From positions 1 to 40,913 of the forward strand of contig JAPPGA010000084.1 of assembly GCA_028821515.1 (NCBI GenBank): a stretch of DNA of 40,913 nucleotides, given 5' to 3'. This DNA comes from Gammaproteobacteria bacterium. Its GTDB lineage: Bacteria > Pseudomonadota > Gammaproteobacteria > Pseudomonadales > Azotimanducaceae. This document shows positions 30,708-37,951 of the stretch, in pieces. Both the position numbers and the translations under genes were made by a program. The first letter of the stretch is position 1. Each line of letters begins with the position of its first letter. Under the pieces are notes generated by a model that had not been told where the DNA came from, did no database searches, and saw nothing but the letters and a program-made list of their open reading frames with translations.

Positions 30708-32033
30708 TCAATAGTCCGGTGAGGCGCTCCAGCAGGTGAAGTTGCCGCCTGTCGGCATCGGGCCGCCGGATACGCCGATCACGGGTTCGACGCCCGTCAC
30801 CTGGCGTTCCCCTGCCCGGCGCTGTATCTGCTGGATGCAGTCGGTGTGCATCCAGAACCGGCTGCGCCCGCTACCGATATTGCCGCCGCTTGGCGATACC
30901 GGGTTGGGACCGGTGATGCTGATGTCCGTCTGGTAGAAATCCAGCGCCTCGCCGGGCTGGATGCCCCGGTAGCGGATCCCTTCCATATGGAACTGGTGGA
31001 ACTGCGGGAACCCGTCGTAGAGGTTCTCGAAGGAGACGTCATCCACGGTGATGCCCGCGGCTTCCAGCAGCTTGCGGCCGCTCTCGGCACACTCGGCCTC
31101 CACCTCGTCCAGCGTGGGGATAAAGCTGCGCGCCTGCCCGCGGCTCGATGCGTGGCCCAGGATGTAGACCGGCTTCTGCTTCATGTGCCGAGCCCGCTCA
31201 GCGGTGGTGAAGAGGTACGCTGCGGAGCACATGATCGGTATGTCGTTGTCGAACAGGTTCGCGGGCTTCGCGATCCAGCGCGCCGCCTTGTAGTCCTCCG
31301 TCGTGATCTCCTCCGGTCGGTGCTGCGCCCAGTAGCCCTCCGGGAACCTGAGCCCGTTGCGCCTCGAGTTGGAGATGAAAGGTGCCATCATGTCGTGGTT
31401 CTTGCCGTACTTGCGGCAGTACTCGGCGAACTGGATCGCCGTGCCGTAGCACGCAGGGGCGCCCCACACGGAACGCAAGGCGGCGGTTCCCGGTATCGCG
31501 TCGTCGGCGTTGGCGCCGGTCTGGTAGTAGCGGCCCGGAAGGTTGTGCCAGGCCTTGAGGACGAGGCAGGTGTGCGCGAGGCCGTCGCCAATCGCCTGGG
31601 CGGCGACCACGATGGCGTTCGACATGCAGCCCGGTCCGTACATCGTGAACCTGTTGCCCGTGAGTTCGGGCATGTTCTTGAGGATCCATTCGGCGCTCAG
31701 TTGGGTAATGCCGTCCAGCGGCGCGTCCGTGGTGTTGTAGGCGTTGATCACGTCCCAGGGCAGCTCCTGCCCGCGAGGCCAGAATGCGCCGGTGGTCGTT
31801 TTTTCATCCATCACGAGTCCATCGATGTCCCCGGGATCGACGCCCGCGTCTTCGATCGCTCTGCGCAACGCAATGAGGCTGATGGCCCCGAGGGACGTGT
31901 CCGGCTTGCCATCCCAGCGCCGGGATGTCGGGCCATGCCCGATCCCCACGGCCGCGACTTTCCCGCGGTGTTCCCATACCCCCAGGCCCTCGCGGGACCG
32001 GTACATCGATTGGGGTGCGTTCTCGGTGCTCAT
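30708..32033 (-). CDS. Thiolase-like (lipid-transfer/SCP2 type) acyl-CoA protein, copy 1
   Basis: A 441-residue thiolase-superfamily protein related to SCP2-thiolase/lipid-transfer proteins. It shows AAVGIGHGPTSRRWDG at the start, MYGPGCMSNAIVVAAQAI around residue 128 where thiolases carry the acyl-accepting Cys, ENLYDGFPQFHQFHMEG, and SPSGGNIGSGRSRFW where a catalytic GHPxGATG would be expected. Loss of that HP-GATG context argues against ordinary beta-ketothiolase and fits Ltp2-like proteins that work with DUF35 partners as retro-aldolases in sterol side-chain degradation. A DUF35 gene lies two genes upstream on the same strand. A tandem copy of about 93 percent identity precedes it. The reaction on a specific acyl-CoA is unknown. 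Confidence 0.85.
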   Translation of the reverse strand: MSTENAPQSMYRSREGLGVWEHRGKVAAVGIGHGPTSRRWDGKPDTSLGAISLIALRRAIEDAGVDPGDIDGLVMDEKTTTGAFWPRGQELPWDVINAYNTTDAPLDGITQLSAEWILKNMPELTGNRFTMYGPGCMSNAIVVAAQAIGDGLAHTCLVLKAWHNLPGRYYQTGANADDAIPGTAALRSVWGAPACYGTAIQFAEYCRKYGKNHDMMAPFISNSRRNGLRFPEGYWAQHRPEEITTEDYKAARWIAKPANLFDNDIPIMCSAAYLFTTAERARHMKQKPVYILGHASSRGQARSFIPTLDEVEAECAESGRKLLEAAGITVDDVSFENLYDGFPQFHQFHMEGIRYRGIQPGEALDFYQTDISITGPNPVSPSGGNIGSGRSRFWMHTDCIQQIQRRAGERQVTGVEPVIGVSGGPMPTGGNFTCWSASPDY

Positions 32034-32105
32034 GGATTCTCTCCTGCCACGCGCCGCTCGGGAGCTACCGACCGGGGCTGCGGTTTCAGATGCCGGTTGC
32101 TTGTA

Positions 32106-33431
32106 TCAGTAGTCCGGGGTGGCGCTCCAGCACGTGAAGTTGCCACCTGTGGGCATCGGGCCGCCGGACACGCCGATCACCGGATCGACGCCAGTTACCT
32201 GCCGTTCGCCGGCGCGACGCTGAATCTGCTGGATGCAATCCGTGTGCATCCAGAACCGGCTGCGCCCACTGCCGATATTGCCGCCGCTCGGCGACACGGG
32301 ATTGGGTCCGCTGATGCTGATGTCCGTCTGGTAGAAGTCGAGCGCCTCGCCGGGCTGAATGCCCCGGTAGCGGATTCCTTCCATGTGAAACTGGTGGAAC
32401 TGCGGGAACCCGTCGTACAGGTTCTCGAAGGAGACATCGTCCACGGTGATGCCCGCGGCTTCCAGCAGCTTGCGCCCGCTGGAGGCACACTCCGCCTCGA
32501 CTTCGTCCAGCGTTGGGATGAAACTGCGCGCCTGGCCGCGGCTGGATGCATGACCCAGGATGTAGACCGGCTTCTGTTTCAGGTGCCGGGCCCGCTCGGC
32601 GGTGGTGAAGAGATACGCCGCGGAACACATGATCGGTATGTCGTTGTCGAACAGGTTCGCGGGCTTGGCGATCCAGCGTGCGGCCTTGTAGTCCTCGTGA
32701 GTAATCTCCTCCGGCCGGTGCTGCGCCCAGTACCCCTCGGGGAACTTGAGGCCGTTGCGCCTCGAGTTCGAGATGAACGGGGCCATCATGTCGTGGTTCT
32801 TGCCGTACTTGCGGCAGTACTCGGCGAACTGGATCGCGGTGCCGTAGCAGGCGGGGGCGCCCCACAGCGAGCGCATGGCGTTGGTGCCCGGAATGGCGTC
32901 TTCGGCGTTGGGACCGGTCTGGTAGTAGCGTCCCGGGAGGTTGTGCCAGGCCTTGAGGACGAGGCAGGTGTGCGCGCGCCCCTCGCCGATGGCCTGGGCT
33001 GCGACGACGATGGCGTTCGACATGCAGACCCGGCCGTACATCGTGAACTGGACTCCGGTGAGTTCGGGCATGTTCTTGAGGATCCACTCGGCGCTTAGCT
33101 GGGTGATGCCGTCGAGCGGCGCATCGGTGCGGTTGTAGGCGTTGATCACGTCCCATGGCAACTCCTGACCCTGGGGCCAGAAAGCCCCCGTGGTCGTGAG
33201 TTCATCCATCACGAGCCCGTCGATGTCTTCCGGGTTTACGCCGGCGTCTTCGATTGCCTTTCGCAGGGCGAGGAGGCTGATGGCGCCCACCGAGGTGTCC
33301 GGTTTGCCGTCCCAGCGCCGGGATGTGGGTCCATGTCCGATGCCCACGGCGGCGACTTGCCCGCGGTGTTCCCATACCCCCAGTCCCTCGCGGGACCGGT
33401 ACATAGATTGGGGGGCGTTCTCGGTGGCCAT
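32106..33431 (-). CDS. Thiolase-like (lipid-transfer/SCP2 type) acyl-CoA protein, copy 2
   Basis: A 441-residue near-duplicate of the downstream gene, with about 30 differences by eye over the whole length. The start is the ATG at 33431 (MATENAPQSMYRSRE), overlapping the stop of the DUF35 gene in TGATG, which predicts translational coupling; the frame extends to 33455 but that lies inside the DUF35 gene. The most notable difference is at the putative active Cys, where copy 1 has YGPGCMSN and this one has YGRVCMSN, two changes in otherwise constant surroundings. Other changes cluster in surface-like segments. The two copies are separated by 72 bases without a gene. The pair could form a heteromer with DUF35, or one may be diverging in substrate (inference). 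Confidence 0.85.
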   Translation of the reverse strand: MATENAPQSMYRSREGLGVWEHRGQVAAVGIGHGPTSRRWDGKPDTSVGAISLLALRKAIEDAGVNPEDIDGLVMDELTTTGAFWPQGQELPWDVINAYNRTDAPLDGITQLSAEWILKNMPELTGVQFTMYGRVCMSNAIVVAAQAIGEGRAHTCLVLKAWHNLPGRYYQTGPNAEDAIPGTNAMRSLWGAPACYGTAIQFAEYCRKYGKNHDMMAPFISNSRRNGLKFPEGYWAQHRPEEITHEDYKAARWIAKPANLFDNDIPIMCSAAYLFTTAERARHLKQKPVYILGHASSRGQARSFIPTLDEVEAECASSGRKLLEAAGITVDDVSFENLYDGFPQFHQFHMEGIRYRGIQPGEALDFYQTDISISGPNPVSPSGGNIGSGRSRFWMHTDCIQQIQRRAGERQVTGVDPVIGVSGGPMPTGGNFTCWSATPDY

Positions 33432-33850
33432 CAGTTGTCTGTGACCACCCGCCATTCCGGGACTTTCTGCCCGTTGGCTGCGGTATCAAACACCAGTTCG
33501 ACAGCCGCTCCGACCGGCACTTCGTCCACCGGTGTACCGGGCAGGTGGGAGTACATCTGGATGCCCGGATCCTCTTCCAGGTTGATCACGGCGCAGTTGA
33601 AGGGCTGGTCCTCCTGCAGAAGCCGTATGGGACAGTCATGGACGACGCCATAGTGGTAGATGCGACCCCGGCCGCTCATCTGTTTCCATTCCAGCGCGGC
33701 ACCCGATCCGCACTTCGAGCAGGTCTCCGCCGGCGGGTGCTGGAGCCGGTCGCAGGCCGTGCAGTTCTGGATAACCAGGCGCTCCTCGTTAGCGGCTTCC
33801 CAGAACGGTCGCGTCAAGTCGTCAGGATTCACGCCCTGTTTCATTCCCAC
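33431..33850 (-). CDS. DUF35 OB-fold/zinc-ribbon acyl-CoA-associated protein
   Basis: A 139-residue DUF35 protein: an N-terminal helix (DLTRPFWEAANEERLVIQNC), a rubredoxin-like zinc ribbon with C-TAC-...-C-SKC (CTACDRLQHPPAETCSKCG), and an OB fold (GRGRIYHYGVVHDCP to VELVFDTA). Members bind acyl-CoA and partner with thiolase-like or lipid-transfer proteins, as ChsH2 does with Ltp2/ChsH1. It overlaps the start of thiolase copy 2 by one base (TGATG), so it leads a DUF35-thiolase-thiolase-HAD operon running leftward. It is probably a structural partner needed for the CoA substrate (inference). Confidence 0.9.
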   Translation of the reverse strand: MGMKQGVNPDDLTRPFWEAANEERLVIQNCTACDRLQHPPAETCSKCGSGAALEWKQMSGRGRIYHYGVVHDCPIRLLQEDQPFNCAVINLEEDPGIQMYSHLPGTPVDEVPVGAAVELVFDTAANGQKVPEWRVVTDN

Positions 33851-33904
33851 CCCATCTTCTTGCGCACAAACACTGCATTGAATGCGAGAAGGGCGGGGAG
33901 GTCA

Positions 33905-33929
33905 ACCGCCGCCGGTCCCACACGGCGGT
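33905..33929. terminator. Hairpin between the repeat-protein gene and the DUF35 operon
   Basis: ACCGCCG (33905-33911) and CGGCGGT (33923-33929) form a 7-bp GC-rich stem around an 11-base loop, located after the stop of the leftward repeat-protein gene (33974) and before the DUF35 start (33850). There is no clear run of T after it, so it may attenuate or stabilise RNA rather than act as a strong intrinsic terminator. Confidence 0.35.
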
Positions 33930-33973
33930 CACGCCATCGGAGACTGGCGTCCGCTGTGGGCTGTGATGGCAGG

Positions 33974-34900
33974 CTACAGCTTGGCCTCAAGCCGCGCGAG
34001 TTCGTCCTGGAGCATGCCCGCCATGCGGTAGACGTGGGATGGGAATACGTGTCTTGGCCGCTCTATTGGAGGCGCCTCCACGTCCTTGGCATCCAGCACC
34101 AGCGTCAGGTAGGCAAGCTCGGAAAGCAGTGTGGTTGCGAGGTCGTAGACATCCGCCGGTGCGATGTCCCGCCGCCGGAGTTCCCGCCGCAGGTTCAGCT
34201 TGAGCATCGACACGCCGCTTCTCTCTCCGATTACCGTCGCAAGCTCCAGGCATTCCAGGACCCTTCGGTAGACATCCGCAGGTACCTTGCCCGACTCGAA
34301 GGGCGGCAGACGACCGTATACCGGCTCCGACTCGTCCTCGGTCAACGCGCCGGCAACATAGGTGGCTGCCAGTTCCAGGCGGCCATAGACGTCCGCGGGC
34401 TTGAACTGGCGATCGAGTAGGAAGTTCAACTGCCGGCTCGCCTGAACGATCTCGCGCAGCACGTCTTTCGGTTCCCTGTCAGGATCGAGTTCACCGGGCT
34501 CGGCCCCGTAGGCCATTCCCAATTCGTCGCGTACGGCATCAATCTGGGTACTTGCCAGGGCGACAACACCCAACACGTCCGCCGGTCCGATCTCCTCCTC
34601 CAGCAGTTGCGGCGGCGCAACGCGTTCCGCAGCGCCCAGTTCATCCGCGAAACGATTCGCCTTTCGCAGCAACGTTAACGCCTGGTAGAAGACGTGGCGC
34701 GGTTGCGCGTCGATGACCACCCAGGGGTCCGTGGTCGTCTCCGGCCGACCCATCACCTCGCGGATCAACCCGATGTTCGACGACAACTGCTCGACAGCCT
34801 GGTAGACGTGTGCGGGCGTGATCTCTTCGTCGGCGGCGGTATGCAATCCCACCGTAGCCAAGGCCAGCACCGCGATAACGCTTCGGTTCTTCACCGTCAT
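33974..34900 (-). CDS. Hypothetical periplasmic protein with eight PxxVY repeats
   Basis: A 308-residue protein with a signal peptide (MTVKNRSVIAVLALATVGLH, cleavage after TAA or nearby) and eight spaced helical repeats. Each is anchored on a Pro-x-x-Val-Tyr/Phe/Leu motif: ITPAHVYQAVEQL, QPRHVFYQALTLL, IGPADVLGVVALA, EPKDVLREIVQAS, KPADVYGRLELAA, VPADVYRRVLECL, IAPADVYDLATTL and FPSHVYRMAGML, roughly 30-45 residues apart. The layout suggests an alpha-solenoid or four-helix-type periplasmic scaffold, but I recognise no named family. The start is the ATG at 34900; a GTG at 34915 is in frame too. It stands alone between the DUF35 operon and the vapBC region. Confidence 0.7.
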   Translation of the reverse strand: MTVKNRSVIAVLALATVGLHTAADEEITPAHVYQAVEQLSSNIGLIREVMGRPETTTDPWVVIDAQPRHVFYQALTLLRKANRFADELGAAERVAPPQLLEEEIGPADVLGVVALASTQIDAVRDELGMAYGAEPGELDPDREPKDVLREIVQASRQLNFLLDRQFKPADVYGRLELAATYVAGALTEDESEPVYGRLPPFESGKVPADVYRRVLECLELATVIGERSGVSMLKLNLRRELRRRDIAPADVYDLATTLLSELAYLTLVLDAKDVEAPPIERPRHVFPSHVYRMAGMLQDELARLEAKL

Positions 34901-34944
34901 CCCCCGTGACCCCACGTCAAGCCATCATAGCGTGGATATGTTCA

Positions 34945-35070
34945 CGGGGGCGCAGTCTTGGGCAACCCTCTACTCGAGCCGACTGGGAGGGCAGCCAAAT
35001 GATCGACGCCAAGTCGAAATCCAGACCTTGGAAGGGAGCATGACGATGCTCGTGTATCGCCGCCAGGCGG
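34945..35070 (+). pseudogene. Duplicated fragment of the dienelactone hydrolase 5' region
   Basis: The stretch aligns with 35876-36045: GTCTTGGGCAA occurs in both, and ATGATCGA-CGCCAAGTCG plus AAATCCAGACC and GAAGG-AGCATGACG match the first codons of the intact hydrolase (ATGATCGAACGCCAAGTCG). One base is missing after the start, so the fragment is out of frame and then diverges. The upstream part is also shorter by some 50 bases. It lies immediately before vapBC and is not expressed as a protein. Confidence 0.75.
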
Positions 35071-35102
35071 TGCATCCAACCGTGACGTATTCAGTTGCCT
35101 CG

Positions 35103-35131
35103 TTGACCGGTGCTGCCATGTCAAATACCAT
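35103..35131 (+). promoter_or_regulatory. vapBC promoter, likely leaderless
   Basis: TTGACC (35103-35108), a 17-base spacer and TACCAT (35126-35131) make a good sigma-70 promoter. Its expected start point, about 7 bases past the -10, coincides with the ATG of the antitoxin at 35138, and no Shine-Dalgarno sequence is present before that ATG. The antitoxin mRNA is therefore probably leaderless. Confidence 0.5.
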
Positions 35132-35137
35132 TTCGGC

Positions 35138-35404
35138 ATGATCGTTACCATTGACATTGCGGGAAGGCTTGTCGTGCCGAAAGCGCTCAGGGAGCAGTTC
35201 AACCTGACTCCCGGGTGTGAGCTCGAGATCGAAGCCGCCGCCAACGGGATCACGCTTCGTCGGGCCGACGAAGAGCCAGCGCTCGTTCGCAAGCAGGGCA
35301 TCCTTGTACATCATGGCTCCACACGCGCTTCGGTGGACATTGGCGAGTTCGTCCGCGCTGAACGGAAGGCACGAAATGCCCGTATTGCTGGCGACATTGG
35401 CTGA
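35138..35404 (+). CDS. vapB: AbrB/MazE-type antitoxin (VapB)
   Basis: An 88-residue protein whose N-terminal 45 residues are a swapped-hairpin SpoVT/AbrB DNA-binding domain (MIVTIDIAGRLVVPKALREQ, LTPGCELEIEAAANGITLRR). The C-terminal part (about 50-88, rich in Arg/Ala: VRAERKARNARIAGD) would be the toxin-binding tail. It pairs with the PIN-domain toxin that follows at once: the antitoxin TGA ends at 35404 and the toxin GTG begins at 35405. Antitoxins of this type repress their own promoter. The pair sits as an insert between duplicated hydrolase sequence. Confidence 0.88.
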   Translation: MIVTIDIAGRLVVPKALREQFNLTPGCELEIEAAANGITLRRADEEPALVRKQGILVHHGSTRASVDIGEFVRAERKARNARIAGDIG

Positions 35405-35836
35405 GTGCGTACGCTGTTCGACACATCCGTGGTGGTCGCGGCACTTGTGGACCAGCTTGGCACCCACGAAGCGGCCTTCCGCGAGTTTCGGCGTCATTCG
35501 AGCGGCGGGAACGCGGGCTTTTGCTCGACGCACGCACTGGCCGAAATCTATGCGACGCTGACAGCCCTGCCGCTGCAGCGGCGAATCTCGCCGGACGAGG
35601 CACGACGGCTCCTGGAAGAAACCGTACTGGCCCGCCTTGCGGTCGTTCCGCTTGGCTCTGCGGACTACCGTGCGGTCCTCCGACAGGTTGCCGATCAGGG
35701 TCTCGGCAGTGGCGCGATCTACGATGCCCTCCACGCCCATTGTGCACGCAAGGAAGGCGTCGACCAGATTCTCACCTACAACCTGCAAGACTTCGAGCGG
35801 TTCGACCTCGAGGGCATCCTCGTCGCCGCACCGTGA
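35405..35836 (+). CDS. vapC: PIN-domain ribonuclease toxin (VapC)
   Basis: A 143-residue PIN-domain protein starting at GTG directly after the antitoxin stop. The Mg2+-binding acidic residues are visible: Asp in LFDTSVVVAAL, Glu in HALAEIYATLTALP, Asp in SGAIYDALHAHCARK, and Asp in LTYNLQDFERF. VapC toxins cleave tRNA or rRNA site-specifically when free from the antitoxin. The whole length is normal and no inactivating change is visible, so the module is probably functional as a stability or stress element. Its GTG start without spacing implies translational coupling to vapB, keeping toxin below antitoxin. Confidence 0.9.
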   Translation: MRTLFDTSVVVAALVDQLGTHEAAFREFRRHSSGGNAGFCSTHALAEIYATLTALPLQRRISPDEARRLLEETVLARLAVVPLGSADYRAVLRQVADQGLGSGAIYDALHAHCARKEGVDQILTYNLQDFERFDLEGILVAAP

Positions 35837-35982
35837 ATCCGGGCGACTGAACGACGAGTCCTGTTACCGTGTTGACGGCGGCGCCGTCTTGGGCAAGGCT
35901 CGTTACGAACAGCGGCAGGGTCCCCGCTTCGCCCGGCGACGCAAGGGGTGGGGACGGGAAAAACTCGCCAGGAGATGAAGAA

Positions 35983-36699
35983 ATGATCGAACGCCAAGTC
36001 GAAATCCAGACCCCGGAAGGAAGCATGACGACCTTCGAATACCACCCGGAGGAGGGCGGTCCTTACCCGATCGTGCTGTACCTGATGGATGCGCCGAGCA
36101 TCCGGCCCGCCTTGCGGGACATGGCATCCAGGCTCGCGACTGCGGGCTACTACGTGTTGCTGCCCTTCCTGTTCTACCGCGTCACCCCGTACCACGAACT
36201 GGACCCCGACGAGGACCGGCGATCCCTCATGCAAAGCGTCACCCGCCACGGGATCATCCCGGATGCTGAAGCCTTGCTCGACTTCGCGGCGAAGAACGAC
36301 AAGGCGGACTCCGACGGCAAGATCGGCGCTGTCGGATTCTGCATGAGCGGCCCGCTCGTCATGGCGCTGGCGCAGACCTGGCCGGACCAGGTTGCCGCCA
36401 TCGCGTCGGTGCATGGGGCCTGGGTCGTCACGCACGAGGACGACTCGCCGCACCGGCAGATCGACCAGATCAAGGCCGAGGTCTATTTCGGCTGGGCCGA
36501 CGAGGATCCCACGGCCACCGTGGACGAAATGAAGATCATGGACCGGGCCATGTCCGACGCGGGCATCAACTACCGGATCGACTTCATGAAGGGCGCCATG
36601 CACGGTTTCGCGCCGCCGGGAGGCGACCGGTACAACCGCGAGGCGGCGGAGAAGCACTGGGAGCGGGTACACGCCATGTTTCGGCGCAACCTGGGGTGA
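35983..36699 (+). CDS. Dienelactone hydrolase family protein
   Basis: A 238-residue alpha/beta hydrolase of the dienelactone hydrolase family. The start at 35983 follows AGGAGATG with proper spacing; the frame to 35869 is non-coding duplicate-region sequence. The catalytic triad is Cys in AVGFCMSGPLVM (GxCxG elbow), Asp in GWADEDP and His in AMHGFAPPG. Cytosolic enzymes of this type hydrolyse lactones or thioesters such as dienelactone in chloroaromatic degradation, but many are of unknown substrate; YVLLPFLFYR near residue 66 is typical of the broad group. It is convergent with the CoA-transferase genes, with stops 4 bases apart. Confidence 0.9.
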   Translation: MIERQVEIQTPEGSMTTFEYHPEEGGPYPIVLYLMDAPSIRPALRDMASRLATAGYYVLLPFLFYRVTPYHELDPDEDRRSLMQSVTRHGIIPDAEALLDFAAKNDKADSDGKIGAVGFCMSGPLVMALAQTWPDQVAAIASVHGAWVVTHEDDSPHRQIDQIKAEVYFGWADEDPTATVDEMKIMDRAMSDAGINYRIDFMKGAMHGFAPPGGDRYNREAAEKHWERVHAMFRRNLG

Positions 36700-36703
36700 G
36701 TCC

Positions 36704-37951
36704 CTAGATCACCCCGGTGTCGGACAGGCGTGCCAGTTCTTCGCGCGACAGCCCGAGCTCTCCGGCGAAGATCTCCTCGATGTGCTCTCCGATGAGCGGC
36801 GCACGGCGCGAAATGCGCCACGGAGATCCATTGTAGATGGCGCCGCCGCCGGGATAGGTAAACGTGCGGCCGAGCTCGGGATGCTCCACCTCGGTCCAGA
36901 ACTCCCGGTCTTCGAGGTGCCCGTCGGAGAGTAGCTCGTCGGGTGCGCGCACGGCGCCCCAGGGGAATCCGCGTTCCTGGGCCTCGTGGTAGACGTCATC
37001 CGCGGTGCGGTTCGCGATGAAGTTGGCCAGCACCTCCTCGACGATGTGGTGGGCGTTCTCCGCGATGACTTCGGGATCGCGGTAGCGCTCGTCCTTGAGG
37101 TCCCCCGCGAGGCCATGGGGGTCGAACCATTCCGCCAGGGTGCGCACGTAGGCCGGGTCCAGGCGCCCGCCGCCCGTGAGCGCGTTGACGTACTTGCCGT
37201 CTTTGGTCGGGTACTGCGTCCTCGGCGTCGGGTTGGCGGCGTGGTGGCGTCCCGTCTGCCGGATCACCACTTCGTCGCGATAGATAAAGGACGCGACAGC
37301 GCTCTCCGTGGACAGTGCGCAGGCGTCGTGTATCGATGCGTCGATGTACTGGCCTTCGCCGGACGCGGTGCGATGCACCAATGCGGCCATGATGGCCATG
37401 TAGGCGTAGTGGGCGCCGGTGTGCCAGGCATTGCCGCCTCCCGGCGCAATGGGTGGTGCATCCGGAACGTCGCTGTCGTCGTAACCGCTTGAAGCCATCT
37501 GGCCGCCTGCTGCCATGTGCAGCAGGTCGCTCGACTGATAGTCGCGCCAGGGCCCGGACTGACCGAAAGGCGTCAGGGAACACATGATCAGCTTGCGATT
37601 GGTGTTGCCAAGCGCCTCGTATCCGAGGTCCAGGGACTTAAGGTGACCGGGAGCGTAGGTCTCCAGTACGACGTCCGCTGTCGATACGAGCCGCACGAAC
37701 AGCTCCCGGCCTTCGTCCGATTCAATGTCGAGCGTCACGCCGCGTTTTGAGGTGTTGTAGTGCCAGAACGAGAGGCTGCGGTTCGGATCCGGGACATCGT
37801 CCAGGAACGGACCCACCGAGCGCGTCGCGTCGCCGCCGGGGGGTTCGATCTTGATGACATCTGCACCGAGATCCGCCATCAGCTTGCCGCAGAACTGGCC
37901 CTTTTCGTCAGCGAGTTCCAGTACGCGCAGGTTCGATAGGGGACCGCTCAT
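36704..37951 (-). CDS. Class III CoA-transferase without the catalytic Asp (possible non-catalytic subunit)
   Basis: A 415-residue CaiB/BaiF (class III) family protein starting MSGPLSNLRVLELADEKGQF at the ATG at 37951, in ATGA overlap with the upstream gene. Family parts include CGKLMADLGADVIKIEPPGGD, RGVTLDIESDEGRELF and GEGQYIDASIHDA. Catalysis normally uses an Asp four residues before the Gly that starts the Gly-x-Tyr helix; here that segment reads GGGNAWHTGAHYAYMA, with Ala in place of Asp. The active Asp is present in the coupled partner. So this is probably one half of a heteromeric transferase, as in BbsEF or SmtAB type pairs, although an altered activity is possible. A longer frame extends to 38314 inside the partner gene and is rejected. 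Confidence 0.87.
   Translation of the reverse strand: MSGPLSNLRVLELADEKGQFCGKLMADLGADVIKIEPPGGDATRSVGPFLDDVPDPNRSLSFWHYNTSKRGVTLDIESDEGRELFVRLVSTADVVLETYAPGHLKSLDLGYEALGNTNRKLIMCSLTPFGQSGPWRDYQSSDLLHMAAGGQMASSGYDDSDVPDAPPIAPGGGNAWHTGAHYAYMAIMAALVHRTASGEGQYIDASIHDACALSTESAVASFIYRDEVVIRQTGRHHAANPTPRTQYPTKDGKYVNALTGGGRLDPAYVRTLAEWFDPHGLAGDLKDERYRDPEVIAENAHHIVEEVLANFIANRTADDVYHEAQERGFPWGAVRAPDELLSDGHLEDREFWTEVEHPELGRTFTYPGGGAIYNGSPWRISRRAPLIGEHIEEIFAGELGLSREELARLSDTGVI

Noticed and set aside
30846-33098. 750-codon plus-strand frame across both thiolase-like genes
   Set aside because: Antisense shadow. Its two halves repeat each other only because the sense genes are duplicated, and the sense strand has clear family motifs and coupled starts.
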